From Synechococcus sp. UW179A (GTDB lineage Bacteria; Cyanobacteriota; Cyanobacteriia; PCC-6307; Cyanobiaceae): a DNA stretch of 64,000 nt. Below, one piece after another: positions 27,201 through 34,831 of the stretch. The position numbers were made by a program, and so were the translations under genes. Within the stretch, counting starts at the first letter, position 1. The number at the start of each line of letters is the position of its first letter. The notes under the pieces were generated by a model. The model saw nothing but the letters and a program-made list of their open reading frames with translations. It made no database searches and was not told the origin of the DNA. The DNA is taken from positions 1 to 64,000 of the forward strand of contig NZ_UCNJ01000010.1 in NCBI RefSeq assembly GCF_900473965.1. Reading direction: 5' to 3'.

Positions 27201-27219
27201 TCTCCTTTGTTTCGGGCAT
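24208..27219 (-). CDS. polA: DNA polymerase I
   Basis: A 1003-residue family A polymerase for Okazaki fragment processing and repair. The N-terminal 5' nuclease (about residues 1-310) shows LLLVDGHSLAFRSFYAF, the acidic YEADDVLGTLA and ILSGDRDLFQL, and the helix-hairpin-helix ALTGDSSDNIPGVKGVGPKT. The middle domain keeps a 3'-5' exonuclease site (VALDTETSDLNPF), so proofreading is probably active. Polymerase motifs A (SADYSQIELRIL), B (RRLGKTINFGVIYGMGAQ) and C (LLQVHDELVLEV) are intact. A Ser/Thr-rich linker of about 60 residues (roughly 330-390) between nuclease and exonuclease makes it longer than the E. coli enzyme. Confidence 0.97.
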   Translation of the reverse strand: MPETKEKPLLLLVDGHSLAFRSFYAFSKGGEGGLATKDGRPTSVTYGFLKALLDNCKGLKPEGVAIAFDTAEPTFRHKADPNYKAHRDVAPDVFFQDLEQLQLILRNQLQLPLCLAPGYEADDVLGTLANRAASSGWRVRILSGDRDLFQLVDDKRDIAVMYMGGGPYAKSSGPTLIDEAGVEGKLGVMPEKVVDLKALTGDSSDNIPGVKGVGPKTAINLLKENLDLDGVYKVLAEVEAEGPKASRGAVKGALKGKLSADRDNAYLSRRLAEILVDIPLPEEPALELGPVDGDGLEAQLKDLELNSLVRQVPGFIATFSPGGLTANAHLLETKVSNDSGQADRSKISTATEIESTDASDRNAASTQPDLKPKLINSDKDLQDLMQRLQSCTDPTAPVALDTETSDLNPFKAQLVGIGVCWGPGDADLAYIPVGHRAAAEPTLEPEQPLVQLPLETVLEQMAPWLASPEHPKALQNAKYDRLILLRHGLPLSGVAMDTLLADYLRDAAAKHGLDAMATRMYGITPTLFSDLVGKPKDGKVSCFAEVGLAQAALYCGMDVHLTRRLAIDLRQQLQATGEKLPSLLDNVELPLEPVLALMEATGIRIDLPYLSALSTEMGDILQRLEKQAKEAAGTDFNLASPKQLGELLFNTLGLDRKKSRRTKTGYSTDATVLEKLEADHPVVPLVLEHRVLSKLKSTYVDALPQLVELETGRVHTDFNQAVTATGRLSSSNPNLQNIPVRTDYSRRIRKAFLPQENWTLLSADYSQIELRILTHLSGENVLQQAYRDGDDVHALTARLLLDKKEVDSDERRLGKTINFGVIYGMGAQRFARETGVNQAEAKDFLLRYRERYPKVFAFLELQERLALSRGYVETIMGRRRPFHFDRNGLGRLLGKEPMEIDLDVARRGGMEAQQLRAAANAPIQGSSADIIKLAMIQLQEAIEQQALPARLLLQVHDELVLEVDPDALEPIQKLVVNTMENAVSLTVPLVAETGLGTNWMDAK

Positions 27220-27243
27220 GGATGAAGGCAGGTCCTAGCTCGG

Positions 27244-28440
27244 TCAGTCGCGCTGTTTCGCCCAGGGCGGCAGGTCAATGAACACGCGTGTGCCGGGCTT
27301 CACACCGGAGAGAATGGCACTCTTGTCGCCGCTGCTGGCACCGAGCTGCACAGGCTGGAAGGTGGGCTCATCGTCTTTGCCAACCAGCAGAACGCCTGAC
27401 TGTCCTTTTTCAGTCACGATTGCCACTGTTGGCACCAGCGTGTTCGCGCTGGTGCGTCCGGTCTGGAAATTCACATCCGCGGTCATGCCGAAGCGCAGGG
27501 TCGGTGGCGGATCAATCAGCGTGAGTTCCACTTCGAACGAGGTCACGTTGTCGGTTTTGAGCGAACGCGGGGCGATGTCGCGCACCCTTGCAGGGAAGAG
27601 CTGATCAGGGAAGGCATCCACGCGAACCGTGGCATCCTGACCAATACGAATACGGCCGATGTCGCTCTCAGGCACCTTGGCCGCAGCTTCCATGCCCTCG
27701 GACAGCTCAACAAGTGATGAGCTTGTGGCGCCAGCATTGGTTGAAGCCGCTGTGGTGGGGGTGACAAAGGATCCAGGTTCGGCGAAGCGTTCTGTAATCA
27801 CTCCGCTGAAAGGAGCCCGAATCAGCAGGTCACTGCCTTCAACGTTGCGTTGTTCAATGCGCTCGCGAGCGGCGGTCAGAGCTTCCTTGCTGCTGATGAA
27901 GGCAGCTCGGAAGCTATCCAGGTCTGATTCGCTGATGGCACCAACATCCACTAGCTGCCGGTTGCGTAAGTATTCAGCCCGCTTGGCTTCATAGTCCGCC
28001 TTGGCTTGCCGCTCGAGTGCGGCAAATTCACCCATTCGGGCATTGAGATCACCAGCGTCCATACGGGCTAGAACCTGACCTTTTGTCACGACATCGCCTT
28101 CATCGACGTAAAGCGCTTCCACCAAACCACTATTCGTTGGGCTCACGTTTACCCGTCGGATGGCTTCCAGCTCTCCACTGGCCGTGATCACGCCGGGAAG
28201 AGAACCCCGTTCCGCCGCCACGGTGTACTCACTCAACTGACGCGAACGATCGGACCCTGGACCTCGGCTCCAGATGACTCCACTTGCCGCCACCAGGACG
28301 CTGGCAACACCGACACCGATTAAGCGACGCCGCCTGCGTTTCAGACCACTGAGGCGGGTAAGCGCACGCAGGGATTCGGGTGTGGCCCCAGCAGGGGACT
28401 GGCTTTTTTGGCTGCCCATGGCCCCTTCAACATTATTCAT
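27244..28440 (-). CDS. Membrane fusion protein (HlyD/MacA-type efflux adaptor)
   Basis: About 398 residues. A basic N terminus (SGLKRRRRRLIG) is followed by one membrane helix (VGVASVLVAASGVIW), then a barrel-sandwich/lipoyl region (VNVSPTNSGLVEALYVDEGDVVTKGQVLARM), a coiled-coil hairpin (RQAKADYEAKRAEYLRNRQL) and a beta-barrel end. This is the plan of periplasmic adaptors that work with MacB-like ABC or RND pumps. No pump subunit lies beside it. The start is uncertain: ATGs at 28446, 28440 or 28419; the open frame further up is antisense to ychF. Divergent from ychF with about 80 bases between. Confidence 0.86.
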   Translation of the reverse strand: MNNVEGAMGSQKSQSPAGATPESLRALTRLSGLKRRRRRLIGVGVASVLVAASGVIWSRGPGSDRSRQLSEYTVAAERGSLPGVITASGELEAIRRVNVSPTNSGLVEALYVDEGDVVTKGQVLARMDAGDLNARMGEFAALERQAKADYEAKRAEYLRNRQLVDVGAISESDLDSFRAAFISSKEALTAARERIEQRNVEGSDLLIRAPFSGVITERFAEPGSFVTPTTAASTNAGATSSSLVELSEGMEAAAKVPESDIGRIRIGQDATVRVDAFPDQLFPARVRDIAPRSLKTDNVTSFEVELTLIDPPPTLRFGMTADVNFQTGRTSANTLVPTVAIVTEKGQSGVLLVGKDDEPTFQPVQLGASSGDKSAILSGVKPGTRVFIDLPPWAKQRD

Positions 28441-28519
28441 AACCATTCTCGCCCGTGAACGTTCAAATCGTGTTTCGACGATCCGAAGCCAGGTCGCCCC
28501 TGCCGATAGATTTCCAGCC

Positions 28520-29611
28520 ATGCTCAAAGCCGGAATCGTCGGTTTACCCAATGTGGGTAAATCCACCCTCTTCAATGCCCTTGTGGCCAATGCCCAGGCC
28601 CAGGCAGCCAATTTCCCCTTCTGCACCATCGAACCGAATGTCGGGACCGTGTCTGTTCCGGATGCGCGGCTGGAGCAGCTGACTGATCTGAGCAGCAGTG
28701 CCGAAACCATTCCCACAAGGATGGAATTCGTTGATATCGCCGGTCTGGTGAAGGGAGCGAGTCAGGGTGAAGGGCTCGGTAACAAGTTTCTGGCCAACAT
28801 CCGTGAAGTGGACGCCATCGTTCATGTGGTTCGTTGCTTTGAGGATGACGACGTCATTCACGTCTCCGGCTCCGTTGGCCCGGTTCGCGATGCCGAGGTG
28901 ATCAACCTTGAACTCGGGCTTTCAGATCTGGCTCAGATTGAAAAGCGTCGTGAACGGCTGAAGAAGCAGATGCGAACAAGCAAGGAGGCCCAGACAGAGG
29001 ATGCGGCGCTTGAACGGATTCAGGCTGTGCTCGAGCAAGGCGGCGCTGCCCGCAATGTTGAGCTGAGCGACGAAGAAGTGTTGATGGTCAAACCACTTGG
29101 GCTATTGACGGCCAAGCCAATCATTTACGCCACCAATGTGAGTGAAGACGACCTCGCTGCAGGCAATGGATTCTGTGAGGACGTGGTTGCTCTGGCGGCA
29201 AAGGAGGGCGCTGAAACCGTGCGCATCTCTGCTCAGGTGGAAGCAGAGCTGGTTGAGCTTGGAGCTGAAGAGTGCAAGGACTATCTCGATGGACTTGGTG
29301 TTAGCGAAGGTGGTCTGAAAAGTCTGATTCGTGCCACTTACCGTTTACTGGGATTGCGCACCTATTTCACGACTGGTGAAAAGGAAACACGAGCCTGGAC
29401 TTTCAGGGCTGGGATGACTGCTCCTCAGGCGGCAGGAGTGATCCATACTGATTTCGAACGAGGATTCATTCGTGCTCAGACCATCGGTTGCGAGAAATTG
29501 CTAGAAGCAGGATCGCTGGTGGAAGCTCGCAACAAAGGTTGGCTACGCAGTGAAGGCAAAGACTATGAAGTTGCGGAAGGTGATGTGATGGAATTTTTGT
29601 TTAATGTTTAG
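28520..29611 (+). CDS. ychF: Redox-regulated ATPase/GTPase YchF (Obg family)
   Basis: A 363-residue P-loop NTPase. G1 is GLPNVGKSTLFNAL at residues 7-20, G3 is DIAGLVKGASQGEGLGNKF, and the base-specifying NKxD is replaced by NVSE (in IYATNVSEDDL), which in this family favours ATP over GTP. A coiled-coil insertion follows G3 and the C-terminal TGS domain ends GDVMEFLFNV. YchF binds ribosomes and affects translation and oxidative-stress response. The ATG at 28520 matches the family start MLKAGIVGLPN; the frame open upstream is not used. Divergent from the fusion protein. Confidence 0.96.
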   Translation: MLKAGIVGLPNVGKSTLFNALVANAQAQAANFPFCTIEPNVGTVSVPDARLEQLTDLSSSAETIPTRMEFVDIAGLVKGASQGEGLGNKFLANIREVDAIVHVVRCFEDDDVIHVSGSVGPVRDAEVINLELGLSDLAQIEKRRERLKKQMRTSKEAQTEDAALERIQAVLEQGGAARNVELSDEEVLMVKPLGLLTAKPIIYATNVSEDDLAAGNGFCEDVVALAAKEGAETVRISAQVEAELVELGAEECKDYLDGLGVSEGGLKSLIRATYRLLGLRTYFTTGEKETRAWTFRAGMTAPQAAGVIHTDFERGFIRAQTIGCEKLLEAGSLVEARNKGWLRSEGKDYEVAEGDVMEFLFNV

Positions 29612-30060
29612 AAATCCTGTCAGAAAAACTGATGTAACTGCCTGTTTATTTTGTGATTAATTATTGGCTTGTTTATTGCGTCTGATGTAAAGATGATAAC
29701 TTCAAACCGCTTGCATGTTGGCAGCGACAGCAAAAGGTTTATTGATTTAGACGTAGCACAGCTATTCTAGCTTTTTAAAGCCAGAGCTGCTGCAAAATAA
29801 CCTTGAAATTCTTAGGAACCCATCGATAAAGGCGGCATTGTTTGAGGTCTCACTTGAGTAGTTAGATGTTTCTGGGAGTTGTCTAGTATCAACGATCCTA
29901 CTTCAACTAATTATGTTGCCAATGTCAATGCAGCCTCTTGTCTGAGACTACCTTTTTGGGGCCATAGTTTTTTAGATGACTGTTGCGCAAGTGTTATTGA
30001 GCTGGCGGGGGTGGGTTTGGTCTCAAATTTTCCGACAAGTTGGTTTCTCTTCCTTGGGTG
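29612..30060. other. AT-rich intergenic DNA without a convincing gene
   Basis: After the ychF stop the sequence turns AT-rich with no conserved gene. A 60-codon frame at 29879-30061 (with CASVIELAGVGLVSNF) exists but has poor coding character. I see no tRNA or obvious hairpin. It forms the left edge of the second accessory region. Confidence 0.45.
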
Positions 30061-30225
30061 ATGTTAATCAGGGGACTTCTTTATGCCTTTCTTCCTTTGT
30101 TTCTTATAGGTTTAATAATGGCGACTTTTGATGGACTATCTTTTGGCTATAACGATGAAGCCATAGCCACGCATGTTGACCATTGTGTGCTATGTGAAGT
30201 ATTCATTTTTCAAATTTGGGTTTGA
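30061..30225 (+). CDS. Possible small membrane protein
   Basis: From ATG 30061 a 54-codon frame begins MLIRGLLYAFLPLFLIGLIM, a convincing hydrophobic helix after a basic residue, and continues with a polar part having HVDHCVLCEVF (a possible Cys/His metal site) and a hydrophobic end. There is no family match and no coupled neighbour, so this is a low-confidence call within a 750-base region that otherwise has no gene. Confidence 0.3.
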   Translation: MLIRGLLYAFLPLFLIGLIMATFDGLSFGYNDEAIATHVDHCVLCEVFIFQIWV

Positions 30226-30358
30226 TTGCTGATTGCAGCTCATATCCGAGACGTTCGCGAGTCACGAAGGGTGATTGCTTTGTAACTCGTGTCCGTTCTA
30301 CGGTCCCACTGCGTTACTTCATCAAAAGAGTCTAGAGTGATGATCTTGAGTGCTTCGA

Positions 30359-30859
30359 TCATCCATCAACAATTCTTCCGCCAACGCACTGGCTAGAAAT
30401 TGACCAGATCCCCCCCGCGGCTTTCAATACATCGCTTTTGTCTTGGAAAACGCCCCGCTTTCGATTTGTTGTCCAGTTCCAAAGTGCAGGTGCAAGTCCG
30501 GCAAAAAGCACTCGGTTGGTGTCTTGTGGGCGTGGCAACCGTCGATGGGGGTTCCAGACTTTTGTGTCCTTGAAAAAAACTGAGATGCCTTTGGAACTGT
30601 TGTTGTCTTGATGAAAAGACCACCAGGGATCCTTGCCTGGCTTTGGTTTTCCCGATTGAAAAACACCGAGTGCTCTGTCGTTCTGAATCAACACACCTTT
30701 GAGCGATCCTGTTGTTCGTTCAGTGAGTCGAATTTTTATGGAAGGAGACTCTTCGCTGGTTAACTCGCAGACCAGTGGTAATGGGATGGCTGCTGCCGGT
30801 GCAACAGCCCAGACAAGGCAGAGGACCAGAAGATTGCTGACGATGCCCTCTCTCTTCAT
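30359..30859 (-). CDS. Secreted protein of unknown function
   Basis: A 166-residue protein with a Sec signal peptide (basic start MKREG, hydrophobic VSNLLVLCLVWAVAPAAA, cleavage near residue 24). The mature part is basic and Trp-rich (DPWWSFHQDNN, PALWNWTTNRKRG) with two Cys (CELTSEESPS, SSQCVGGR) likely bridged. No enzymatic motif is seen. It may be specific to marine picocyanobacteria. Confidence 0.65.
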   Translation of the reverse strand: MKREGIVSNLLVLCLVWAVAPAAAIPLPLVCELTSEESPSIKIRLTERTTGSLKGVLIQNDRALGVFQSGKPKPGKDPWWSFHQDNNSSKGISVFFKDTKVWNPHRRLPRPQDTNRVLFAGLAPALWNWTTNRKRGVFQDKSDVLKAAGGIWSISSQCVGGRIVDG

Positions 30860-30910
30860 GTCTTATCTCTTGATGCCCTTTGGTTTGCTCGATCAATCAG
30901 CCTCACGTAA

Positions 30911-30945
30911 CCAAGGCCTGTTTTCGATCAACAGGCCTTGGTTTT
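30911..30945 (+). terminator. Strong stem-loop with T run
   Basis: CCAAGGCCTGTT (30911-30922) and AACAGGCCTTGG (30930-30941) form a 12-base-pair stem with a seven-base loop, followed on the plus strand by TTTT. No clear plus-strand gene precedes it. The minus-strand peroxiredoxin ends 40 bases away, so the hairpin more likely stops that transcript in the opposite direction, where only a weak T tail (TTACG) follows. Confidence 0.7.
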
Positions 30946-30981
30946 GAATGCAGCTCAGGATGTGGGTGATTGGCGTTTCAA

Positions 30982-31551
30982 TCAGCCGATGAAAGCATGC
31001 GGCTTAGCGATCCCTGATGATGTACTCCCTTTCAGAAATGCCATCATCGTGTCAGCGTCAGAGGATTGGAAAGGATCTGTCGGGCAGTTGTCTGCAAAAT
31101 CAGGCTCAACAAACATTTTTTCAATGACCATGTCGTTGACAAGCATCGAATAACGCCAGGAGCGCATTCCAAAGCCGAGGTTTTCTTTCTCAACAAGCAT
31201 TCCCATCTTTCTGGTGAATTCACCATTGCCGTCGGGCAGCATGAAAATGTTCTTGGTTCCCAGGTGCTTGCTCCACTGGAACATTACAAATGCGTCATTG
31301 ACCGACAAGCAGATGATCTGATCAACACCGTGGCTTTTGAATTCCTCGAAGAGCTCATCGTAGCGGGGAAGATGATTGGATGAGCAGGTTGGTGTGAAAG
31401 CACCAGGAAGTGCAAAAAGTACAGTTTTTTTGCCACTAAAAATTTCCTTGCTGCTTAACTCTTGCCACCGGAACGGATTATCGCCAGGCACACTTTCATC
31501 ACGGACGCGAGTCTGAAACGTAACCAATGGAACTTGATTGTTGAGAGGCAT
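30982..31551 (-). CDS. Peroxiredoxin (Prx5/type II-like)
   Basis: A 189-residue thioredoxin-fold peroxidase that reduces hydrogen peroxide and alkyl hydroperoxides. The peroxidatic Cys56 is in [11 protein letters not shown], the type II/Prx5 signature. The Arg of the active site is likely in [13 protein letters not shown]. Electrons probably come from glutaredoxin or thioredoxin. NTRC and trxA elsewhere in the window are possible partners (inference). It stands alone with about 250 AT-rich bases upstream and a strong hairpin downstream. Confidence 0.92.
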   Translation of the reverse strand: MPLNNQVPLVTFQTRVRDESVPGDNPFRWQELSSKEIFSGKKTVLFALPGAFTPTCSSNHLPRYDELFEEFKSHGVDQIICLSVNDAFVMFQWSKHLGTKNIFMLPDGNGEFTRKMGMLVEKENLGFGMRSWRYSMLVNDMVIEKMFVEPDFADNCPTDPFQSSDADTMMAFLKGSTSSGIAKPHAFIG

Positions 31552-31801
31552 GATCGGGATGAATGCAGGATTGTGGCTATGTTGACATTATCTTTTTAAC
31601 CATTCCTTTAGACCAACGGATGAGTATTTTTGCTTATATGGTTATTTTTGATGTTGTGCGTCCGTCAAAGTGATTGGCCCGTCGACCGAATTGAATCTGA
31701 ACTGTAACACTTTAGAGTTGATCTTGAATTCTTGAAGAACGAGGATTTGTTGTGGTTTGTGATTAAGTAAGTTGGCGGCATGATTAAAACCTTGCGGTAA
31801 G
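31552..31801. other. Intergenic region between the peroxiredoxin and hybrid kinase genes
   Basis: About 250 AT-rich bases containing the peroxiredoxin promoter and the 3' end of the kinase transcript. No ORF or clear hairpin was identified. Confidence 0.4.
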
Positions 31802-33355
31802 CTACATATTGATGACGTCCTCCAGGCATTTGTTGAGAGTTTCTATTCCAAAAGGCTTTTGCAGTACAGCATAAAACCCTATTTGTTTGTAGTTTGACAA
31901 AGTGTTGTCGTGGCTATAGCCACTCGCGGCAATAGCTCTTGCCGCCGGATTCAGTTTGAGAATTTGTTCAAGCGTCCATATTCCTCCTTTGCCTCCTGAT
32001 ATGGTCAAATCAAGAATGATCATGTCAAAATGCTTTTTTTCTTTTAATCCTTTTGCATATGCTTTCAGGCATTCCTCGCCGTGCTTTGCGGAAGTCACCT
32101 GATGACCACAATCCTCCAGCATAAGCTGGATTGAAGTTCGAACAATTTCTTCGTCATCCATGATTAGGATGCTCATTGATGTTAATTGTATGTGTTTTGT
32201 GCTCTGTGATTGATCTAAGGCCTCTGATTGAGGTAAGGCAGGCAATGCAATCTGAACTGTCGTTCCTTTTCCGTATTCACTATTGATTTGCAAATTACCA
32301 TTGTGTTTCTTAATGATCCAATAAGCGCTGGTCAAGCCAAGGCCGTTTCCGGTTTTTTTTGTTGTGAAATATGGATCATATACTTTCCCTAGGTTAGTAG
32401 CTTGAATCCCAATCCCTGAGTCTTGAATTTCAGTGATAACCATTTCTTGTTGGTAAGAATTGCTTCCTGATGGTAATTCTCTTCGTATTGTAATATCGAG
32501 TTTTCCGCCTTCGGGCGTTGCTTGTTCCGCGTTGAGGATAACGTTATGTAGCACCTGATGAATTTGTCCATGATCCATATTGACCGGAGGTAAGTATGGT
32601 TCAAGCTTGATGGATGCTTTAAGTTTTGATCCATGCAGGCTCATGTCTACAGCCTCTTTCACAACCTTTTCCAAGGATCCAGCCTTCTGAACTGGTTCCC
32701 CTCCCTTGCTAAAGGTCAGCATTTGTTTTGATAGTCCAGCTGCACGTAGGCAAGCTTGTTTTGCAATTTCCAAGTAATGAGAGTCAACTCCCTTTTTTTG
32801 GACGAGTCGTTGGGTTAAATTGATATATCCCATGATTACCTGCAGAAGATTGTTGAAATCATGAGCTAAGCCACCAGCAAGATGACCAATGCTTTCCAGT
32901 CGTTGGGCTTGAATTAACTCAGCATCAAGGCGACGCCTTTCAGTGAAATCCTCCATCAATGCAATAACTTCACCGTTCTTGCGCTGATCGAGTTTGATTC
33001 GAAGCCAGCGAATTTGCTCATTGGAATCTTTGAATCGTATTTGACTGTCTAGATCAGATGCTTTTTCCTTTTCATTATGGCTTTTTTCGAGTAGTTCGTT
33101 CCACCTTTGTAGATCCTCTTCCACTACAAAGGAATTGATTTCCATTCCTAAGCAGGAATCAATATTGAATCCCAGTATTCTGCTCCAGGCCATATTTAGA
33201 AATTGGATTTCTCCCTTGTTGTGCTTGTCAAATCGTGCGACAATAACAGGAAGATTAACTAAAATTTCTCGCATTGTCCGTTCTGATTCCGCCAACCGTT
33301 CAATCAGTTTTGATTGTGCGATCGCTGCTGCGTCAGGTGATTTATAACGATCCAT
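31802..33355 (-). CDS. Hybrid sensor histidine kinase (PAS-HisKA-HATPase-REC)
   Basis: A 517-residue soluble sensor. A PAS domain with PAC covers about residues 25-140 (VIVARFDKHNKGEI to EVIALMEDFTERRR). The HisKA dimerisation helix has phospho-acceptor His165 in LAHDFNNLLQVI. The ATPase domain has the N box HNVILNAEQATP, G1 EIQDSGIGI and the G2 region KTGNGLGLTS. A C-terminal receiver begins SILIMDDEEIVRT (acidic pair near 400-401) with Asp449 in IILDLTISGG as the likely phosphate site. There are no membrane spans, so the signal is intracellular. No DNA-binding regulator sits beside it. Nine bases after the cysteine hydrolase stop, it is likely the second gene of a two-gene operon. Confidence 0.92.
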   Translation of the reverse strand: MDRYKSPDAAAIAQSKLIERLAESERTMREILVNLPVIVARFDKHNKGEIQFLNMAWSRILGFNIDSCLGMEINSFVVEEDLQRWNELLEKSHNEKEKASDLDSQIRFKDSNEQIRWLRIKLDQRKNGEVIALMEDFTERRRLDAELIQAQRLESIGHLAGGLAHDFNNLLQVIMGYINLTQRLVQKKGVDSHYLEIAKQACLRAAGLSKQMLTFSKGGEPVQKAGSLEKVVKEAVDMSLHGSKLKASIKLEPYLPPVNMDHGQIHQVLHNVILNAEQATPEGGKLDITIRRELPSGSNSYQQEMVITEIQDSGIGIQATNLGKVYDPYFTTKKTGNGLGLTSAYWIIKKHNGNLQINSEYGKGTTVQIALPALPQSEALDQSQSTKHIQLTSMSILIMDDEEIVRTSIQLMLEDCGHQVTSAKHGEECLKAYAKGLKEKKHFDMIILDLTISGGKGGIWTLEQILKLNPAARAIAASGYSHDNTLSNYKQIGFYAVLQKPFGIETLNKCLEDVINM

Positions 33356-33364
33356 AGCTGGCTG

Positions 33365-33985
33365 TTAACAGGAGCTGCTTTTTATTGCATTAATAAATTC
33401 GTTGTGAGTTATTACGTCTGCAAATAGTGGAAAGATTTCATCGCAAAACATTTCTTGTTCAATAGGCGTTCGGCTTGAGGTGCAGTCTGAGAGGATCGTT
33501 ACGTCATAGCCTTGGTCGCTTGCGTAAAGGGCTGTGGCATTGATACAGAGGGATGAAACGCATCCAGCAATTACGATTTGTTCGATGTGATGATCAGTAA
33601 GAAGTTTCTCTAGATCAGTATTAGAGAAAGCATTGAATCCTTTTTTGCCGGGAACTGTTTTAATCCGACTTCCATATTTTTTAATTTCAGTTATCACCTC
33701 TGCTCCTTCGGTACCAACTTTAAAGGCTTCGATCTCTTTGATTGCCTTGAGGATTCCAGTTGGGTTCTCAATCTCCTTGTACGTCTCGCTGAATACGATA
33801 GGCGTGTTCACGATTGTGATTGAAGATTCGGCGATGTTGTCGATTGTCTCGATGGTGTGCTCGAGGGTGCCTGAAACACGATGTGATTCCTCTACTACAG
33901 AATAGAGGGCTCCTTGTGGGTCAAAATAGTCTTTCTGGAAACCGATCAGTACCAGTGCCGTTTGGTTGGGGCTGAAGCGAATCAC
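33365..33985 (-). CDS. Isochorismatase-like cysteine hydrolase
   Basis: A 206-residue member of the isochorismatase/nicotinamidase superfamily. The Asp of the triad is in LIGFQKDYF (Asp19), the Lys in VPGKKGFNAFSNTDL (Lys114 or 115) and the nucleophile is Cys147 in GCVSSLCINAT, followed by the family's DVTILSDCTSSRT. The substrate is not evident: relatives hydrolyse amides, isochorismate or ureido groups. It precedes the hybrid histidine kinase by nine bases on the same strand, so the kinase might sense the metabolic state that needs this enzyme (inference). Codons are AT-rich compared with core genes. Confidence 0.87.
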   Translation of the reverse strand: MIRFSPNQTALVLIGFQKDYFDPQGALYSVVEESHRVSGTLEHTIETIDNIAESSITIVNTPIVFSETYKEIENPTGILKAIKEIEAFKVGTEGAEVITEIKKYGSRIKTVPGKKGFNAFSNTDLEKLLTDHHIEQIVIAGCVSSLCINATALYASDQGYDVTILSDCTSSRTPIEQEMFCDEIFPLFADVITHNEFINAIKSSSC

Positions 33986-34105
33986 TCTGATGGCTCAAGA
34001 AATCCTTACCCACTTTATTCCTGAATCAGTGTTTGTATGGTTAATTGATTGTGTCTGCTGAACTCCGGCATGAGATTCAGGGGTTTTTAGAGTGAATCCT
34101 GCATT

Positions 34106-34504
34106 TCATAATTGATCAATCGCTTCCATTGCAGGGATGAATTGAGAACTGTTCTGATCAAAGCCATTGCAGCTCTTGTTCATCGCTTCACTGATGAGGG
34201 CAACCACGCGAATGGCCTGGGCTGATTGCAACCACTCAGCTTGTTTCTTCAACCCCTTGTTGCTGATCCAGGTGTTCAGGATGTTCTGGGCCCTGTCTCG
34301 GCTGTAACCGGCGTTCAGGATCTTGCATTCGGCAAAAGCAGCCATGGCTGCCATGGCATGACGCGTTTCTGTTTCGCTCGCTTGGAGCGGTGTCTGCAGT
34401 GCTCCCAGGAGTGCGCATAGTGTCCAGGCTGAGCGCCAGCAGCGTCGCCAACTATGTGAATGGCCCTGCAGGACCTCAATGCTGACGTTCGGTCCGAGTG
34501 CCAT
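34106..34504 (-). CDS. Conserved small exported protein
   Basis: A 132-residue protein. The N-terminal part holds a basic segment (SHSWRRCWRSAW) and hydrophobic stretch (TLCALLGALQTPLQA) that fits a signal peptide, after which ETETRHAMAAMAAFAECKIL begins the mature helical part. Two Cys (AECKIL, KSCNGF) may pair. The start is uncertain because of the long lead before the hydrophobic core; a shorter N terminus is likely. Function is unknown. It is divergent from the SemiSWEET gene. Confidence 0.6.
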   Translation of the reverse strand: MALGPNVSIEVLQGHSHSWRRCWRSAWTLCALLGALQTPLQASETETRHAMAAMAAFAECKILNAGYSRDRAQNILNTWISNKGLKKQAEWLQSAQAIRVVALISEAMNKSCNGFDQNSSQFIPAMEAIDQL

Positions 34505-34561
34505 GGCTGCAGCAAGACTGGCGGCAGTTTATGGAGTGCTTTCGCTCCAGTAACTCTCGCA

Positions 34562-34831
34562 ATGGATGTGGATTCAATCGGCTATGTAGCGGCAGCGCTG
34601 ACTACCTTGAGCTTTTTTCCACAGGCCATGAAGACATTGCGCACCGACGACACGCGCTCCATCTCACTGTCGATGTACAGCCTGTTTACCAGTGGTGTTG
34701 CTATCTGGGCGGTGTTTGGTCTTCTCAGTGGCAATGGGCCCGTGATCCTGGCTAACGGATTCACCTTGATCCCAGCATCGTTCGTGCTGCAGAAGAAGAT
34801 TCGCCACCGCCTGAAGGCTGGTGAGCGTTAA
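34562..34831 (+). CDS. SemiSWEET-type PQ-loop sugar transporter
   Basis: An 89-residue protein with three transmembrane helices, the bacterial half-size version of SWEET sugar transporters, working as a homodimer. The PQ motif is at Pro20-Gln21 (ALTTLSFFPQAMKTL), followed by TDDTRSISLSMY, and the third helix has VILANGFTLIPASFVL. Known SemiSWEETs move glucose or sucrose down gradients; the direction here is unknown. ATG 34562 is the family start; the frame is open upstream in shadow sequence. Its TAA stop and the TTA-side stop of the convergent coq4-like gene share the four bases TTAA. Confidence 0.9.
   Translation: MDVDSIGYVAAALTTLSFFPQAMKTLRTDDTRSISLSMYSLFTSGVAIWAVFGLLSGNGPVILANGFTLIPASFVLQKKIRHRLKAGER

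Noticed and set aside
28447-28716. Long upstream extension of the membrane fusion protein
   Set aside because: It is antisense to the conserved start of ychF and has no similarity to fusion proteins.
29879-30061. 60-codon frame after ychF
   Set aside because: No hydrophobic signal, poor composition and no neighbour coupling.
30699-30947. Plus-strand frame ending at a strong terminator
   Set aside because: It is antisense to the secreted protein with a clear signal peptide; the terminator is reported separately.
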